Notes: generated by a model from the sequence alone, not told the origin. A stretch of 64,000 nucleotides of DNA from Thiofilum flexile DSM 14609 (GCF_000380185.1 NZ_KB904748.1:1-64000); one strand, 5' to 3'; counted from the stretch's first letter, positions 53,659 to 63,440 are shown. Program-made: numbers and translations.

Positions 53659-54660
53659 ATGCAAGCTTTTATCCTTGAACGTTACGGCAAACAGCGCACA
53701 TTGCTGCTGACCGACATTGCCGAACCTGAGCCTCAGGATGATGAAGTTGTCATTCAGATTCATGCAGCTAGTGTCAATGTGTTAGATGCCAAGATTCGTG
53801 ATGGCGCGTTCAAATTCATTCTGCCCTACCGCTTGCCACTGGTGCTGGGGCATGATGTGGCAGGGGTAGTGACAAAACTCGGATCCCGCGTGAGTCGTTT
53901 TAAGGTGGGCGATGAGGTCTATGCCCGTGTGGACGATTTTCATATTGGCACATTCGCTCAGTCGATTGCGGTCAAAGAACACTCGCTTGCTCATAAACCT
54001 GCGAATATTTCAATGGTGGAGGCTGCCTCTTTGCCATTGGTTACTTTAACAGCATGGCAAGCACTTAAGGAGCGTGCTCAACTTACAAAAGGTCAGCATA
54101 TCTTCATACAAGCTGGTTCTGGCGGGGTTGGGACGGTAGCAATACAACTAGCAAAATATTTAGGTGCAAGCGTTGCAACGACCACCAGCAGTAGCAATAT
54201 AGATTGGGTGAAGCAGCTTGGGGCTGATGTGGTCATTGACTACAAGACTCAGGATATCGAGTCTATGCTGCATGACTATGATGTTGTACTCCATAGTCAG
54301 AATGAAAAGATACTCGCAAAATCATTACGTGTATTGCGACGCGGTGGTCGATTGATTTCGATTTCAGGTCCACCTGACCCAGCCTTTGGCAAGAGTAGCC
54401 ATGCCTCCTTTTTTATACGCTGGATTTTAAGATTTTTGAGTGCGAGTGTCCGCTCTCAGGCCAAAAAACGGGGAGTGGAATATAGCTTTCTATTTATGCG
54501 TGCAGAGGGTACACAACTACAAGCCATTACCGAGTTGGTTGAGGCTGGTCACATTAAGCCGGTGGTGGATCGGGTATTTCCGTTTGAATCGACGAATGAT
54601 GCTCTAGCTTATATTGATTCTGGTCGGGCAAAGGGTAAGGTTGTCATCCAAATGCAGTAA
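53659..54660 (+). CDS. zinc-independent MDR-type quinone oxidoreductase / alcohol dehydrogenase
   Basis: A 333-residue medium-chain dehydrogenase/reductase. GroES-like N-terminus with LGHDVAGVV and the cofactor motif AGSGGVGTVAIQLAKYLGA (NADPH Rossmann fold). The zinc ligands of classic alcohol dehydrogenases are absent, as in quinone reductases and zeta-crystallin-like enzymes. The C-terminal KGKVVIQMQ is typical. It follows the hydrolase gene and probably belongs to the same TetR-controlled unit. The actual substrate is unknown. Confidence 0.88.
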   Translation: MQAFILERYGKQRTLLLTDIAEPEPQDDEVVIQIHAASVNVLDAKIRDGAFKFILPYRLPLVLGHDVAGVVTKLGSRVSRFKVGDEVYARVDDFHIGTFAQSIAVKEHSLAHKPANISMVEAASLPLVTLTAWQALKERAQLTKGQHIFIQAGSGGVGTVAIQLAKYLGASVATTTSSSNIDWVKQLGADVVIDYKTQDIESMLHDYDVVLHSQNEKILAKSLRVLRRGGRLISISGPPDPAFGKSSHASFFIRWILRFLSASVRSQAKKRGVEYSFLFMRAEGTQLQAITELVEAGHIKPVVDRVFPFESTNDALAYIDSGRAKGKVVIQMQ

Positions 54661-54751
54661 GGAAAGTTCCTGAATGGGTGACTAGACTAGCCACCTAATA
54701 CCCGTTAACGTATGCGCCACTTTTAGCACCCACTAATACAGGACTTTAGAT

Positions 54752-56068
54752 ATGAGTGACTCTATGCAATTTGTGGTACAACCTGGTGGCGCATTAACCG
54801 GACGTATTCGCGTGCCCGGCGATAAATCCATTTCGCACCGCTCCATTATGCTCGGCTCTTTAGCCGAAGGGACGACCTATGTCAGTGGCTTTTTACAAGG
54901 CGAAGATTGCCTTTGTACCCTCAATGCCTTTCGTGCTATGGGTGTGGAGATTCAAGGCCCGAATGCTCAAGGTGAACTTACCATTCAAGGTGTCGGTTTA
55001 CACGGTTTGCAAGCCCCTGCGCATGCTTTAGATATGGGTAATTCCGGTACGTCTATGCGTTTAATGTCAGGTCTGATGGCAGGGCAGGCGTTTGATGTTA
55101 GGATGATTGGTGATGTGTCCTTATCCAAGCGCCCGATGAAACGGGTCACAGTACCTTTAAGCCAAATGGGGGCTGTGATTGAAACCACCGCAGCCGGAAC
55201 CCCACCTTTACAAGTCAAAGGCGGTCAAACCCTCAAAGGTATTCACTATGATATGCCAATGGCGAGCGCTCAGGTGAAATCCTCGATTTTATTAGCAGGC
55301 CTTTATGCCCAAGGCACAACCTCGGTCACTGAGCCTGCACCGACGCGTGATCATACCGAACGTATGCTGCGCGGTTTTGGTTATGCGGTGCAAACCGAGG
55401 GTAATAAGATTACCCTGCAAGGCGGTGGCAAGCTCACGGCTACCACCATTGATGTCCCTTCTGATATTTCCTCGGCAGCCTTTTTCATGGTCGGAGCCAG
55501 CATTGCACCGGGTTCGGATTTGATTATTGAGCATGTGGGCTTAAATCCTACCCGTACGGGTGTGATTGATATTTTACGTTTAATGGGCGGGGATTTAACC
55601 CTACTCAATGAGCGCGAAGTCGGGGGCGAGCCGGTGGCTGATATTCGTGTGCGTTATGCGCCCTTAAAAGGGATCACGATTCCTGAGGAGCTAGTGCCAT
55701 TAGCCATTGATGAGTTCCCTGTGTTATTCGTAGCCGCCTCCTGTGCAACCGGACAAACCGTATTGACAGGTGCTGAAGAATTACGAGTTAAAGAAAGTGA
55801 TCGTATTCAAGTGATGGCCGATGGTTTAATCGCCTGTGGTATTGATGCAAAACCGACACCTGATGGAATTATCATCCAAGGTGGTCAATTAGGTAGCGCT
55901 ACGATTGAAAGTCATCATGATCATCGTATTGCAATGGCATTTTCAATGGCTGGATTACGTGCGAGTGCTCCCATGACCATTACGAATTGTGCTACAGTTA
56001 ATACCTCATTCCCCGGATTTGTGTCATTAGCTGCTAAAGCAGGTGTCAGGATTACTAGCCATGAATAA
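54752..56068 (+). CDS. aroA: 3-phosphoshikimate 1-carboxyvinyltransferase (EPSP synthase)
   Basis: A 438-residue shikimate-pathway enzyme joining phosphoenolpyruvate and shikimate-3-phosphate. Motifs: GDKSISHRSIMLGSLAEG near residue 24, MGNSGTSMRLMSGL near 96, SKRPMKR, SAQVKSSILLAGLYA near 176 and LRVKESDRIQ near 348. The GNSGT sequence has Ser where class I glyphosate-sensitive forms have Ala, as in class II (for example CP4) enzymes. Its last 8 bases overlap cmk, indicating coupling. Confidence 0.95.
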   Translation: MSDSMQFVVQPGGALTGRIRVPGDKSISHRSIMLGSLAEGTTYVSGFLQGEDCLCTLNAFRAMGVEIQGPNAQGELTIQGVGLHGLQAPAHALDMGNSGTSMRLMSGLMAGQAFDVRMIGDVSLSKRPMKRVTVPLSQMGAVIETTAAGTPPLQVKGGQTLKGIHYDMPMASAQVKSSILLAGLYAQGTTSVTEPAPTRDHTERMLRGFGYAVQTEGNKITLQGGGKLTATTIDVPSDISSAAFFMVGASIAPGSDLIIEHVGLNPTRTGVIDILRLMGGDLTLLNEREVGGEPVADIRVRYAPLKGITIPEELVPLAIDEFPVLFVAASCATGQTVLTGAEELRVKESDRIQVMADGLIACGIDAKPTPDGIIIQGGQLGSATIESHHDHRIAMAFSMAGLRASAPMTITNCATVNTSFPGFVSLAAKAGVRITSHE

Positions 56069-56744
56069 ACCCAATCTAAATGCGCCCGTTATTACCATTG
56101 ATGGTCCTGCTGGAGTCGGTAAGGGAACTCTTGCCCACCAGCTAGCAGCCGATTTGGGCTGGGCGTTTTTAGATAGTGGGGCTATTTATCGGGTGGCGGC
56201 GCTGTATGCGTTGCGCCACGCGATCCCGCTCGATAATGAGGATGCGTTGGTGGATGCCATTCGCACCCTGGATATTGATTGCCAGCAAGCGCTGATTTTG
56301 CTCAATGGTGAAAATGTGAGCGAGGCGATACGCAATGAAACCTGTGCGAGTGCTACCTCCAAAATTGCAGCACTCCCACAAGTACGTCAAGCCTTATTAG
56401 CCTTGCAGCAGTCCTTCCAACAATTGCCCGGACTGGTAGCAGACGGGCGTGATATGGGTACGGTCGTATTTGCCCATGCACCCTTGAAGTTATTTCTCAC
56501 AGCAAGTGCAGAGGTACGAGCGGAGCGACGTTTAAAGCAATTAAAGCGTCAGGGGCTTGAGGCTGATTTAGCTCAATTGGTAAAAGATATTAGCGAGCGT
56601 GATTACCGTGATGCCAATCGTGCGGTGGCTCCTTTGAAAGCTGCCGCCGATGCCCAAGTCATTGATACTAGTCGCTTAAGTGTCGCAGAGGTCAAGGCAC
56701 TGGTAACTCCGATGTTAAGAGCGCTGGGTTATTTGCCCGCTTAA
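56061..56744 (+). CDS. cmk: cytidylate kinase
   Basis: About 227 residues; phosphorylates CMP/dCMP. The P-loop is DGPAGVGKGT near the start, with LDSGAIYR, GRDMGTVVFAHA and the lid with RGLKQLKRQG-like LKQLKRQGLEA and ERDYRDANRAVAPL. The ATG at 56061 lies 8 bases inside the aroA 3' end; the longer ORF uses a GTG. aroA-cmk is a common gammaproteobacterial pairing, usually followed by rpsA, which is absent here. Confidence 0.95.
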   Translation: MNKPNLNAPVITIDGPAGVGKGTLAHQLAADLGWAFLDSGAIYRVAALYALRHAIPLDNEDALVDAIRTLDIDCQQALILLNGENVSEAIRNETCASATSKIAALPQVRQALLALQQSFQQLPGLVADGRDMGTVVFAHAPLKLFLTASAEVRAERRLKQLKRQGLEADLAQLVKDISERDYRDANRAVAPLKAAADAQVIDTSRLSVAEVKALVTPMLRALGYLPA

Positions 56745-56794
56745 GCTATAATGTAGGGTATTTGCTCAAAAGATCTGCTCTTTTCATATAGAAA

Positions 56795-56918
56795 TAACCC
56801 CTCCCCGACCCTCCCCTTGGCAGGAGAGGGAGTTAGTTTTTCTTTAACTTATCTAGTTGTAGTGGAGAGAGCTAGCGTTGCTTCTTCCCCTGACAAGGGG
56901 GAGACTGAGAGGGGGTTC
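56795..56918. repeat. C-rich intergenic repeat, copy B
   Basis: A shorter relative of the element at 1304-1453: it starts with AACCCCTCCCCGACCCTCCCC, then TTGGCAGGAGAGGGAG, and ends with CTTCCCCTGACAAGGGGGAG and GAGAGGGGGTT. The ends are complementary, so it can fold into a long hairpin. It fills the gap between cmk and the threonine aldolase gene and can act as a terminator for cmk. Confidence 0.7.
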
Positions 56919-56940
56919 TTTTAGCAATAGGATTGGTATT

Positions 56941-57978
56941 ATGACGCAGCAATTCGCCTCGGATAATTACGCGGGGACTTGTCCCGAAGCCTTAAAGTAT
57001 TTTCTAGAGGCTAATGCTTCCGGGCATGAGTTAGCCTATGGTGAGGATCGTTGGACCACGCAAGTCTGCAATCAATTGCGTGAGCTCTTCCAAACCGATT
57101 GTGAAGTGTTTTTTGTTTTTAATGGTACAGCCGCTAATTCCTTAGCTTTAGCGTCCTTATGTCAAAGTTATCATTCTGTGCTCTGCCACGAATTGGCGCA
57201 TATTGAAACCGATGAATGTGGCGGGCCGGAGTTTTTTTCTAATGGCTCTAAACTTTTGGTCGGTAAGGGCGAGAATGGCAAACTAACCCCACAAATCATT
57301 GATGCGTTGGTCACTAAACGTAGTGATGTTCATTATCCCCGCCCGAAAGTGGTGTCCATCACTCAATCCACCGAAGTAGGCACGGTTTATACCGTTGAAG
57401 AGTTGCGGGCGATTGCGGCGATGGCAAAGCGTCATCATCTGAAAATCCATATGGATGGCGCTCGTTTTGCCAATGCGGTGGCCTCGCTCAACGTACATCC
57501 CTCAGAAATCACTTGGCGAGCGGGGGTGGATGTACTGTGTTTTGGTGGGACTAAGAATGGTTTACCCATTGGCGAGGCGGTGATTTTCTTTAATAAAGCC
57601 TTAGCCGAAGATTTTGCCTATCGGGTGAAGCAATCAGGACAGTTAGCCTCTAAAATGCGCTTCATTTCAGCGCCATGGCTGGGCTTATTAGAGAATAATA
57701 TCTGGCTTAAGAATGCTCAACATGCTAATCACATGGCGCAATTACTCCATGAGCGTATTAAGGCTTTGCCACAGATTAAAATCATGTTCCCACCCCAAGC
57801 GAATGCAGTATTTGCTGAGTTACCGCTGCCTATTATTCAAGGTTTACGCGCTAAGGGCTGGCATTTTTATCAGTTTATTGGCGAGGGTGGTTGTCGTTTT
57901 ATGTGTGCTTGGGATACGGAGCCTGCCACGGTGGAGGCATTAGCAGCGGATATGGCGTTACTGTGTCAGCAGGGTTGA
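56941..57978 (+). CDS. ltaE: low-specificity L-threonine aldolase
   Basis: About 345 residues, PLP-dependent; cleaves L-threonine or L-allo-threonine to glycine and acetaldehyde. The family pattern is clear: FASDNYAGTCPE at the start, FVFNGTAANSLALAS, HIHMDGARFANA-type LKIHMDGARFANAV and CFGGTKNGLPIGEAV with the PLP lysine. The ATG at 56941 matches the family; the longer frame from 56878 starts within the intergenic repeat. About 340 residues is normal. Confidence 0.93.
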   Translation: MTQQFASDNYAGTCPEALKYFLEANASGHELAYGEDRWTTQVCNQLRELFQTDCEVFFVFNGTAANSLALASLCQSYHSVLCHELAHIETDECGGPEFFSNGSKLLVGKGENGKLTPQIIDALVTKRSDVHYPRPKVVSITQSTEVGTVYTVEELRAIAAMAKRHHLKIHMDGARFANAVASLNVHPSEITWRAGVDVLCFGGTKNGLPIGEAVIFFNKALAEDFAYRVKQSGQLASKMRFISAPWLGLLENNIWLKNAQHANHMAQLLHERIKALPQIKIMFPPQANAVFAELPLPIIQGLRAKGWHFYQFIGEGGCRFMCAWDTEPATVEALAADMALLCQQG

Positions 57979-58061
57979 CGCTTTGCAGCTATGCTTAGCG
58001 AGAGTATGCTGTATTTTTTGGCATGTTTGATTCTATCGTTGTATTTTAAAAGGAGTGTTTT

Positions 58062-58628
58062 ATGGCTAAGAAGATATTGCAATTGGTGGGTGATTTTGCC
58101 GAAGACTACGAGGTCATGGTGCCGTTTCAGGCCTTGCAAATGTTAGGGCATACGGTGCATGCGGTTTGCCCAGACAAGAAAGCGGGTGAAATCATCCGCA
58201 CCGCTATACATGATTTTGAGGGCGATCAGATTTACACCGAAAAGCCCGGTCACAACTTTACTCTGAATGCGACCTTCGCCACTGTGAAACCAGAGGATTA
58301 TGATGCGCTGGTTATTTCTGGGGGACGTGCACCGGAGTATATCCGCCTGAATGAGCGTGTGCTGGAAATCACCCGCCACTTTTTTACAGCTAATAAACCC
58401 GTAGCAGCGGTCTGTCACGGCGCACAGATTCTAACCGCCGCTGGGGTAGTCAAAGGGCGCAAGGTTTCTGCGTATCCGGCAGTCGCACCAGAGGTTAGAA
58501 TTGCAGGCGGTGAGTATGCTGATATTCCGATTACTGAGGCTATAACCGATGGTAATCTGGTCACAGCACCGGCATGGCCTGCACATCCGGCGTGGTTAGC
58601 ACAGTTTGTGAAGGTATTGGGTGCTTAG
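58062..58628 (+). CDS. DJ-1/PfpI family protein
   Basis: A 188-residue glutamine-amidotransferase-like protein. The nucleophile elbow is AVCHGAQIL (Cys near residue 119, followed by His), with the DFAEDYE Glu near residue 15. The family includes intracellular proteases, glyoxalases and deglycases; which applies here is not clear. AGGAGTG precedes the ATG. It stands alone, about 80 bases after the aldolase gene. Confidence 0.9.
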   Translation: MAKKILQLVGDFAEDYEVMVPFQALQMLGHTVHAVCPDKKAGEIIRTAIHDFEGDQIYTEKPGHNFTLNATFATVKPEDYDALVISGGRAPEYIRLNERVLEITRHFFTANKPVAAVCHGAQILTAAGVVKGRKVSAYPAVAPEVRIAGGEYADIPITEAITDGNLVTAPAWPAHPAWLAQFVKVLGA

Positions 58629-58732
58629 TGCAGCCCTGTTTGATAATGCTAGCTATAAATGGGCGTAGTTGGGCAAATTCCTCCTACTATGCTCATCAAG
58701 CTAAAATATTAGGCTTAACATTTATATTGAAA

Positions 58733-59429
58733 ATGAATTTTTGGACAATTTCGTTTGTGATATCAGGGCTGCTATTTACCTCTCTGACTACGGTGCGGGC
58801 GGAAAGCACTTGTTATGGCACACCAAGTCATGGACGTTTAGAAGAGGGTGAACAGATACCGGAGTCTGGCTCTAATTTTACTCCCTATAGTTCCCTAGGT
58901 GTGATGCTAGGGCGTACTTATGCTCATGCTAAGGTGGTAAATGCTATCGCTACGGCCTATCAAATGCTGCAAACCTCCGCCCCCTAGTAAGAATTATGTC
59001 TATGGCGAGTCGGGTTGGGAGAGTGGTGGGCGTATTAGACCTCACCGCACCCATCAAAATGGTCTAGCGGTTGATTTTATGGTGCCAGTATTAAATCAGG
59101 AGGGTGAGTCCGTACCTTTGCCTACGGGTACTACCAATAAGTTTGGCTATAGTATTGAATTTGACGCTAATGCTAAGTATGAAGACTTGCAGATTGATTT
59201 TGAAGCCATTGCTGAGCATCTGTATGCCCTCGATGCGGCGGCAAAAAAGCAGAGTATTGGTATTTCTAGTGTTATTTTTGAAAAGGCGTATATTCCTTAC
59301 TTATTCAAGACAACACGCGGTCAGTGGATTGAGCAGCATATACCCTTCATGCAGGGCGAACCGTGGATTCGCCATGATGAGCATTACCATGTGGATTTTG
59401 ATATTCCTTGTAGGCAATTATCGAATTGA
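58733..59429 (+). pseudogene. mepA: penicillin-insensitive murein endopeptidase (M74, MepA type), single-base frameshift
   Basis: Two overlapping frames together encode one secreted MepA-like peptidase: signal peptide ending VRA, then CYGTPSHGRLEEGEQIP and YSSLGVMLGRTYAHAKVV in the first frame, stopping at about 58987; then NYVYGESGWESGGRIRPHRTHQ, followed by NGLAVDF and HDEHYHVDFD (zinc and catalytic His) in the second. The frames switch at a run of five C near 58980; removing one C gives a continuous TSAPSKNYVYG. The active-site region is intact, so this is a recent mutation, slippery-tract variation or a sequencing error. The enzyme cleaves D-Ala-meso-DAP cross-links in peptidoglycan. Confidence 0.85.
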
Positions 59430-59485
59430 TATATTGCGAAAATTTCATATGGTCGGCTATAAATAGGTTTACGACCATATTACTA

Positions 59486-59899
59486 TTACTCATTCGCCAG
59501 TTCTTTTAGCTCTAATACCCGTGCGATATTTAATTTCATTGGGCAATAGCCATACATGGGTGATCCAACGTATGAACCCATGAGTTGGCAATGATTGTTT
59601 CTATATTTGATCCAAGCTTTTTGAGAGTCCTCAAATTTTTGAGCATCCTCTTTAGAGTCCTCAGATATATTTTTATGGATGATATCGTATAACCTATTCA
59701 TCTCTTTTTTTGCTGCTTCTGATGATGCTGCACTACATGTCGCAACAACGCTATTATTAATCCCACCTGCTTTTTTTATGCAACTATCATAAATACTTTC
59801 AAATTTATTTGATTCTTCAGCATAAGAGTTTATAGGAATCAAATCTATTAGTAAGGTAGTTAAAATTAAAAAAGTTTTTGTAATATTTTTGATGGTCAT
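59486..59899 (-). CDS. LprI-like (DUF1311) secreted protein
   Basis: About 137 residues: signal peptide from MTIKNITKTF with cleavage near SYA, then a lysozyme-inhibitor LprI-like domain, recognised by CSAASSEAAKKEMNRLYDII, then QKAWIKYRNNHC and a late GYCPMKLNIARVLEL. Four conserved Cys are present. AAGGAG precedes ATG 59899, which I prefer over 59938. Family members bind c-type lysozyme or are of unknown role. A+T-rich compared with its neighbours. Confidence 0.8.
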   Translation of the reverse strand: MTIKNITKTFLILTTLLIDLIPINSYAEESNKFESIYDSCIKKAGGINNSVVATCSAASSEAAKKEMNRLYDIIHKNISEDSKEDAQKFEDSQKAWIKYRNNHCQLMGSYVGSPMYGYCPMKLNIARVLELKELANE

Positions 59900-59924
59900 T
59901 AGTAGACTCCTTTTTGGTCTAAGA

Positions 59925-60977
59925 TTAAACATACCCATATGACAGACTGAGCATTGGGCGAGGATGGGTAGAATGCCACTCCTCAGTGGAATTGCTGGAG
60001 GTATTATTCTGCATCACCTGCTGGCGTTTTAGCGTCTGTGAAGGTAATTCATCAAACAGCTCCCGATAATCCTTAGCAAACTGGCTCATATGCCAAAACC
60101 CCCATTGGCTGGCAATATCCGCCACAGTGTTATATTGCGGGATTTGCATCAGGGTACGGCGCACCCCGTTCAGACGCGATACACGCAGATAGCGCAACGG
60201 ACTAATACCTAAAATACTGGCAAAGCTATATTGCAGCGCTCGCCGACTGACATTAGCGATTTTGCACAGGTCGGTGATGGTGAGTAGGGTATCAGGATGA
60301 GCGCTGATATAACTACGCACCTCATCCACCACTTGCTTACGATGGGGGTAGCTGGGTATTTTGGCATGCTCTGGGGTGGCAACTTTCAGCAGCTCTAGCA
60401 GAAGCATCAAGAGCAAATCATAAGCAGCATGGTGATTAGTTTGTGGTTCGTGCTCATCGAGTAGCCGAGCTAAAACAAAGCGGGCATTCTCTAGGGTTTT
60501 GTTGGGTAATTGTAAACGCCCGGATTCGTGTAGTTCTTTCCAGTTGAGCGTCAACCCCTGTAGGCGGGCGGTTTCTAGGAGCGTGTTATAATCAATCACC
60601 AGACCATAAAGGCTATAATCCTGTGGCGTAGATAAATCAAAATCACTATTGCCCGCACGACACATCACCCTGTCAGCACCGACTGCTTGACCATTGATGC
60701 GGCACTCGGCTTGCTGGGCGAGTGGAATACCTAACCAAATAGAATTTGCCCAGACCTTACATTTTTGCTGCAAAGCTCGATTGGTGTCTTCGCGGAACAC
60801 CTGAAGCTTGTCAAACGATAACTCCACAATACTACCGAAAAATCGACCACGACTGAGCTGATCATATTCCTGCTGCCAGCCGGTGAGGTTGCTAGCGTGT
60901 AGATCAGCATCATCGGCCTCATGGCGTTGCAGTATTCTGCCGTTTTTCAGTGCAGGTCGGTCTGTGCTTACTTCCAT
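59925..60977 (-). CDS. eutR: AraC family regulator of ethanolamine catabolism (EutR-like)
   Basis: A 350-residue regulator with a C-terminal pair of AraC helix-turn-helix motifs: TITDLCKIANVSRRALQYSF and VADIASQWGFWHMSQFAKDY. The N-terminal 220 residues are the effector domain resembling EutR, which senses ethanolamine and vitamin B12 in enterics. It is divergent from eutB with about 170 bases between, where its binding site should lie. The C-terminal tail overlaps the LprI-like gene's upstream region slightly. Confidence 0.87.
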   Translation of the reverse strand: MEVSTDRPALKNGRILQRHEADDADLHASNLTGWQQEYDQLSRGRFFGSIVELSFDKLQVFREDTNRALQQKCKVWANSIWLGIPLAQQAECRINGQAVGADRVMCRAGNSDFDLSTPQDYSLYGLVIDYNTLLETARLQGLTLNWKELHESGRLQLPNKTLENARFVLARLLDEHEPQTNHHAAYDLLLMLLLELLKVATPEHAKIPSYPHRKQVVDEVRSYISAHPDTLLTITDLCKIANVSRRALQYSFASILGISPLRYLRVSRLNGVRRTLMQIPQYNTVADIASQWGFWHMSQFAKDYRELFDELPSQTLKRQQVMQNNTSSNSTEEWHSTHPRPMLSLSYGYV

Positions 60978-61151
60978 TGTGCACCCTTTTATTCACGGAT
61001 TGACATAAAACTCATCCTGATAGAAACATAGTAGTCTGTTTTAAAAGGACTTTCAAAGATTTGCCAAAATTTGATACCCCCAATTTTCTAGCTGTTACCA
61101 CAATAAGAGCAGCAATATTCATACTCAGGCAACACCAGCGGGAACCTTTTT

Positions 61152-62573
61152 ATGTCCCAACATCAGCAGAGCAGTGGCTTTCGCTATAGCGTTGGTCAGC
61201 GTACCTTTCAATTTCGTAATCTAGCCGATTTATTGGCTAAAGCTACCCCTGCACGTTCGGGTGATCGTCTAGCAGGTATCGCGGCACAGAATGCCGAAGA
61301 GCGGGTGATAGCACAGATGGCGCTTGCTGATCTGCCCCTCAAACATTTTCTAACCGATGTCGTAGTACCTTATGAAACTGATGAGATTACTCGTTTAATT
61401 ATTGACGAGCATGATCTAGAAGCCTTTGCACCCATCTCACATTTGACCGTAGGTGGCTTTCGAGATTGGCTATTAAGTGATCTGGCTACACCAGAAATGC
61501 TGACAAGCATTCGGGCGGGTATCACACCAGAAATGGCAGCGGCAGTCAGTAAAATCATGCGCAATCAGGATTTGATTCTGGTGGCAAAAAAATGCCATGT
61601 CCGTAGCGCTTTCCGTAATACCATCGGCCTACCCGGACATTTATCCACCCGTCTGCAACCTAATCACCCTACCGATGATTTAACCGGCATTGCCGCTAGC
61701 ATGCTCGATGGTTTGCTCTATGCCAATGGCGATGCCGTGATTGGTATTAATCCAGCTACCGATAATGTCGCGCAGGCTTGCCGCTTGATCAAAATGATGG
61801 CGGAGGTGATTGAGCATTATCAGATTCCTACCCAGTCCTGTGTGCTCACCCATGTCACTAATACCATTGAAGCGATTGAGCAAGGAGCACCTGTTGATTT
61901 GGTGTTTCAGTCTATTGGTGGTACGCAGGCGACTAACGATGGCTTTGGTTTTAATCTGGCAACCCTCACCGAAGCACAAGAGGCAGCGCTCTCTTTGCGA
62001 CGTGGCACAGTGGGCAATAATGTGATGTATTTTGAAACGGGACAGGGTAGTGCCTTGTCTGCTAATGCTCATCACGGAGTCGATCAGCAGACTTGCGAGG
62101 CACGTGCTTATGCGGTAGCCCGGAAATTCAATCCATTGCTGGTGAATACCGTCGTGGGCTTTATTGGCCCTGAATACCTCTATGATGGCAAGGAGATTAC
62201 CCGCGCCGGACTAGAGGATCATTTCTGCGGTAAGTTGCTGGGGCTGCCTATGGGTTGTGATGTCTGCTATACCAATCACGCCAATGCTGATCAGAATGAT
62301 ATGGATAATCTACTCACTTTGCTGGGGGTAGCGGGCTGTGCGTTTATTATGGGCATTCCCGGCTCCGATGACATTATGCTGAATTATCAGACCACCTCCT
62401 TTCACGATGCTTTATATGCCCGCCGAGTCTTAGGTCTCAAACCTGCGCCGGAGTTTGCGGCTTGGTTGGAGCGTATGGATATATTTCGTACTGGGCAGGG
62501 CTTCACCCTTAATCATCAAGTACCAGAGCATTTTCAACCCTCACTCAAGCGTCTATTAGGAGGGACATCATGA
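61152..62573 (+). CDS. eutB: ethanolamine ammonia-lyase large subunit
   Basis: A 473-residue subunit of the adenosylcobalamin-dependent enzyme that converts ethanolamine to acetaldehyde and ammonia. Landmarks: the RSGDRLAGIAAQ segment, FRDWLLS, GLPGHLSTRLQPNHPTDDL and GDAVIGINPATD, MYFETGQGSALSANAHHG and GLPMGCDVCYTNHANADQND, all conserved in EutB. It overlaps eutC by 4 bases. No eutA reactivase or microcompartment genes are visible here, so this is the simple EutBC type as in pseudomonads. Confidence 0.96.
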   Translation: MSQHQQSSGFRYSVGQRTFQFRNLADLLAKATPARSGDRLAGIAAQNAEERVIAQMALADLPLKHFLTDVVVPYETDEITRLIIDEHDLEAFAPISHLTVGGFRDWLLSDLATPEMLTSIRAGITPEMAAAVSKIMRNQDLILVAKKCHVRSAFRNTIGLPGHLSTRLQPNHPTDDLTGIAASMLDGLLYANGDAVIGINPATDNVAQACRLIKMMAEVIEHYQIPTQSCVLTHVTNTIEAIEQGAPVDLVFQSIGGTQATNDGFGFNLATLTEAQEAALSLRRGTVGNNVMYFETGQGSALSANAHHGVDQQTCEARAYAVARKFNPLLVNTVVGFIGPEYLYDGKEITRAGLEDHFCGKLLGLPMGCDVCYTNHANADQNDMDNLLTLLGVAGCAFIMGIPGSDDIMLNYQTTSFHDALYARRVLGLKPAPEFAAWLERMDIFRTGQGFTLNHQVPEHFQPSLKRLLGGTS

Positions 62574-63412
62574 GTAAGCTATTGCCTACTGACTCAATGG
62601 ATGATGCGGTGATTGAAAACCCTTGGCAGGTATTGCGTCGCTTTACCGATGCACGCATTGGTTTAGGGCGGGCCGGTGTGAGTGTACCGACTCGTCATCT
62701 ACTCGATTTTCAACTAGCCCATGCTAAAGCTCAGGACGCGGTACATACCCCACTCAATAGCTCAAGCCTCATCGAGAGTCTGCAACAACAGCCTTGGTGT
62801 AATGATCCGGTATTACCACTACAGAGTCAGGCGAATGATCGTGCCACCTATTTGCAGCGCCCCGACTATGGACGGCGTTTGGATGAAGCTTCACAACAGC
62901 GGCTAATGGAACTACCCCAACCCGACTCCCCCTATGATTTGGCGGTAGTCGTGGTTGATGGTTTATCGGCCTTGGCTATTGAAGAAAATACTCTGGCCTT
63001 GTTGCAAATCCTTATCCCAGCACTGCAGCAGCAGAGAAATCCGTGGTCGCTCGCTCCTATTAGTGTAGTGGAGCAGGGGCGGGTGGCGATTGGTGATCAT
63101 GTCGGTGAGCTGTTACAAGCCCGTTGTGTATTGGTGCTGATTGGTGAGCGTCCCGGTCTTAGCTCTCCAGACAGTATGGGGCTGTATTTGACTTGGGCAC
63201 CCAAAATAGGGCGGGCAGACTCCCAGCGTAACTGCATTTCTAATGTGCGCCGCGCAGGGCTGCAATATGCCGATGCTAGCCGCAAAGTCCAATACCTACT
63301 GAATGAGGCCCGCAGCAGGAGTCTGTCTGGTGTGCAGCTTAAAGATCGCACGGATGACAATCTGTTAGAGCAAGATAGGGGTCATCATAGTTTTCTAGTT
63401 TCTCGCTCTTAA
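62570..63412 (+). CDS. eutC: ethanolamine ammonia-lyase small subunit
   Basis: A 280-residue subunit carrying part of the cobalamin-binding site. Recognised by NPWQVLRRFTDARIGLGRAG, then PTRHLLDFQLAHAKAQDAVH, and VLIGERPGLSSPDSMGLYLT, followed by RNCISNVRRAGL. Translationally coupled with eutB (ATGA overlap). The permease gene follows 28 bases downstream. Confidence 0.95.
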   Translation: MSKLLPTDSMDDAVIENPWQVLRRFTDARIGLGRAGVSVPTRHLLDFQLAHAKAQDAVHTPLNSSSLIESLQQQPWCNDPVLPLQSQANDRATYLQRPDYGRRLDEASQQRLMELPQPDSPYDLAVVVVDGLSALAIEENTLALLQILIPALQQQRNPWSLAPISVVEQGRVAIGDHVGELLQARCVLVLIGERPGLSSPDSMGLYLTWAPKIGRADSQRNCISNVRRAGLQYADASRKVQYLLNEARSRSLSGVQLKDRTDDNLLEQDRGHHSFLVSRS

Positions 63413-63440
63413 CCCTGTTATTTGTATAGAGGTATTCATT

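Noticed and set aside
56878-56940. N-terminal extension of threonine aldolase
   Set aside because: The extra 21 codons are read from the C-rich repeat element; the family N-terminus begins at 56941.
58574-58732. Longer start for the murein endopeptidase frame
   Set aside because: It would begin within the PfpI gene; the ATG at 58733 begins a proper signal peptide.
59104-59466. Plus-strand 120-residue frame inside the endopeptidase
   Set aside because: It is an out-of-frame shadow of the second MepA half, which contains the HDEHYHVDF motif.
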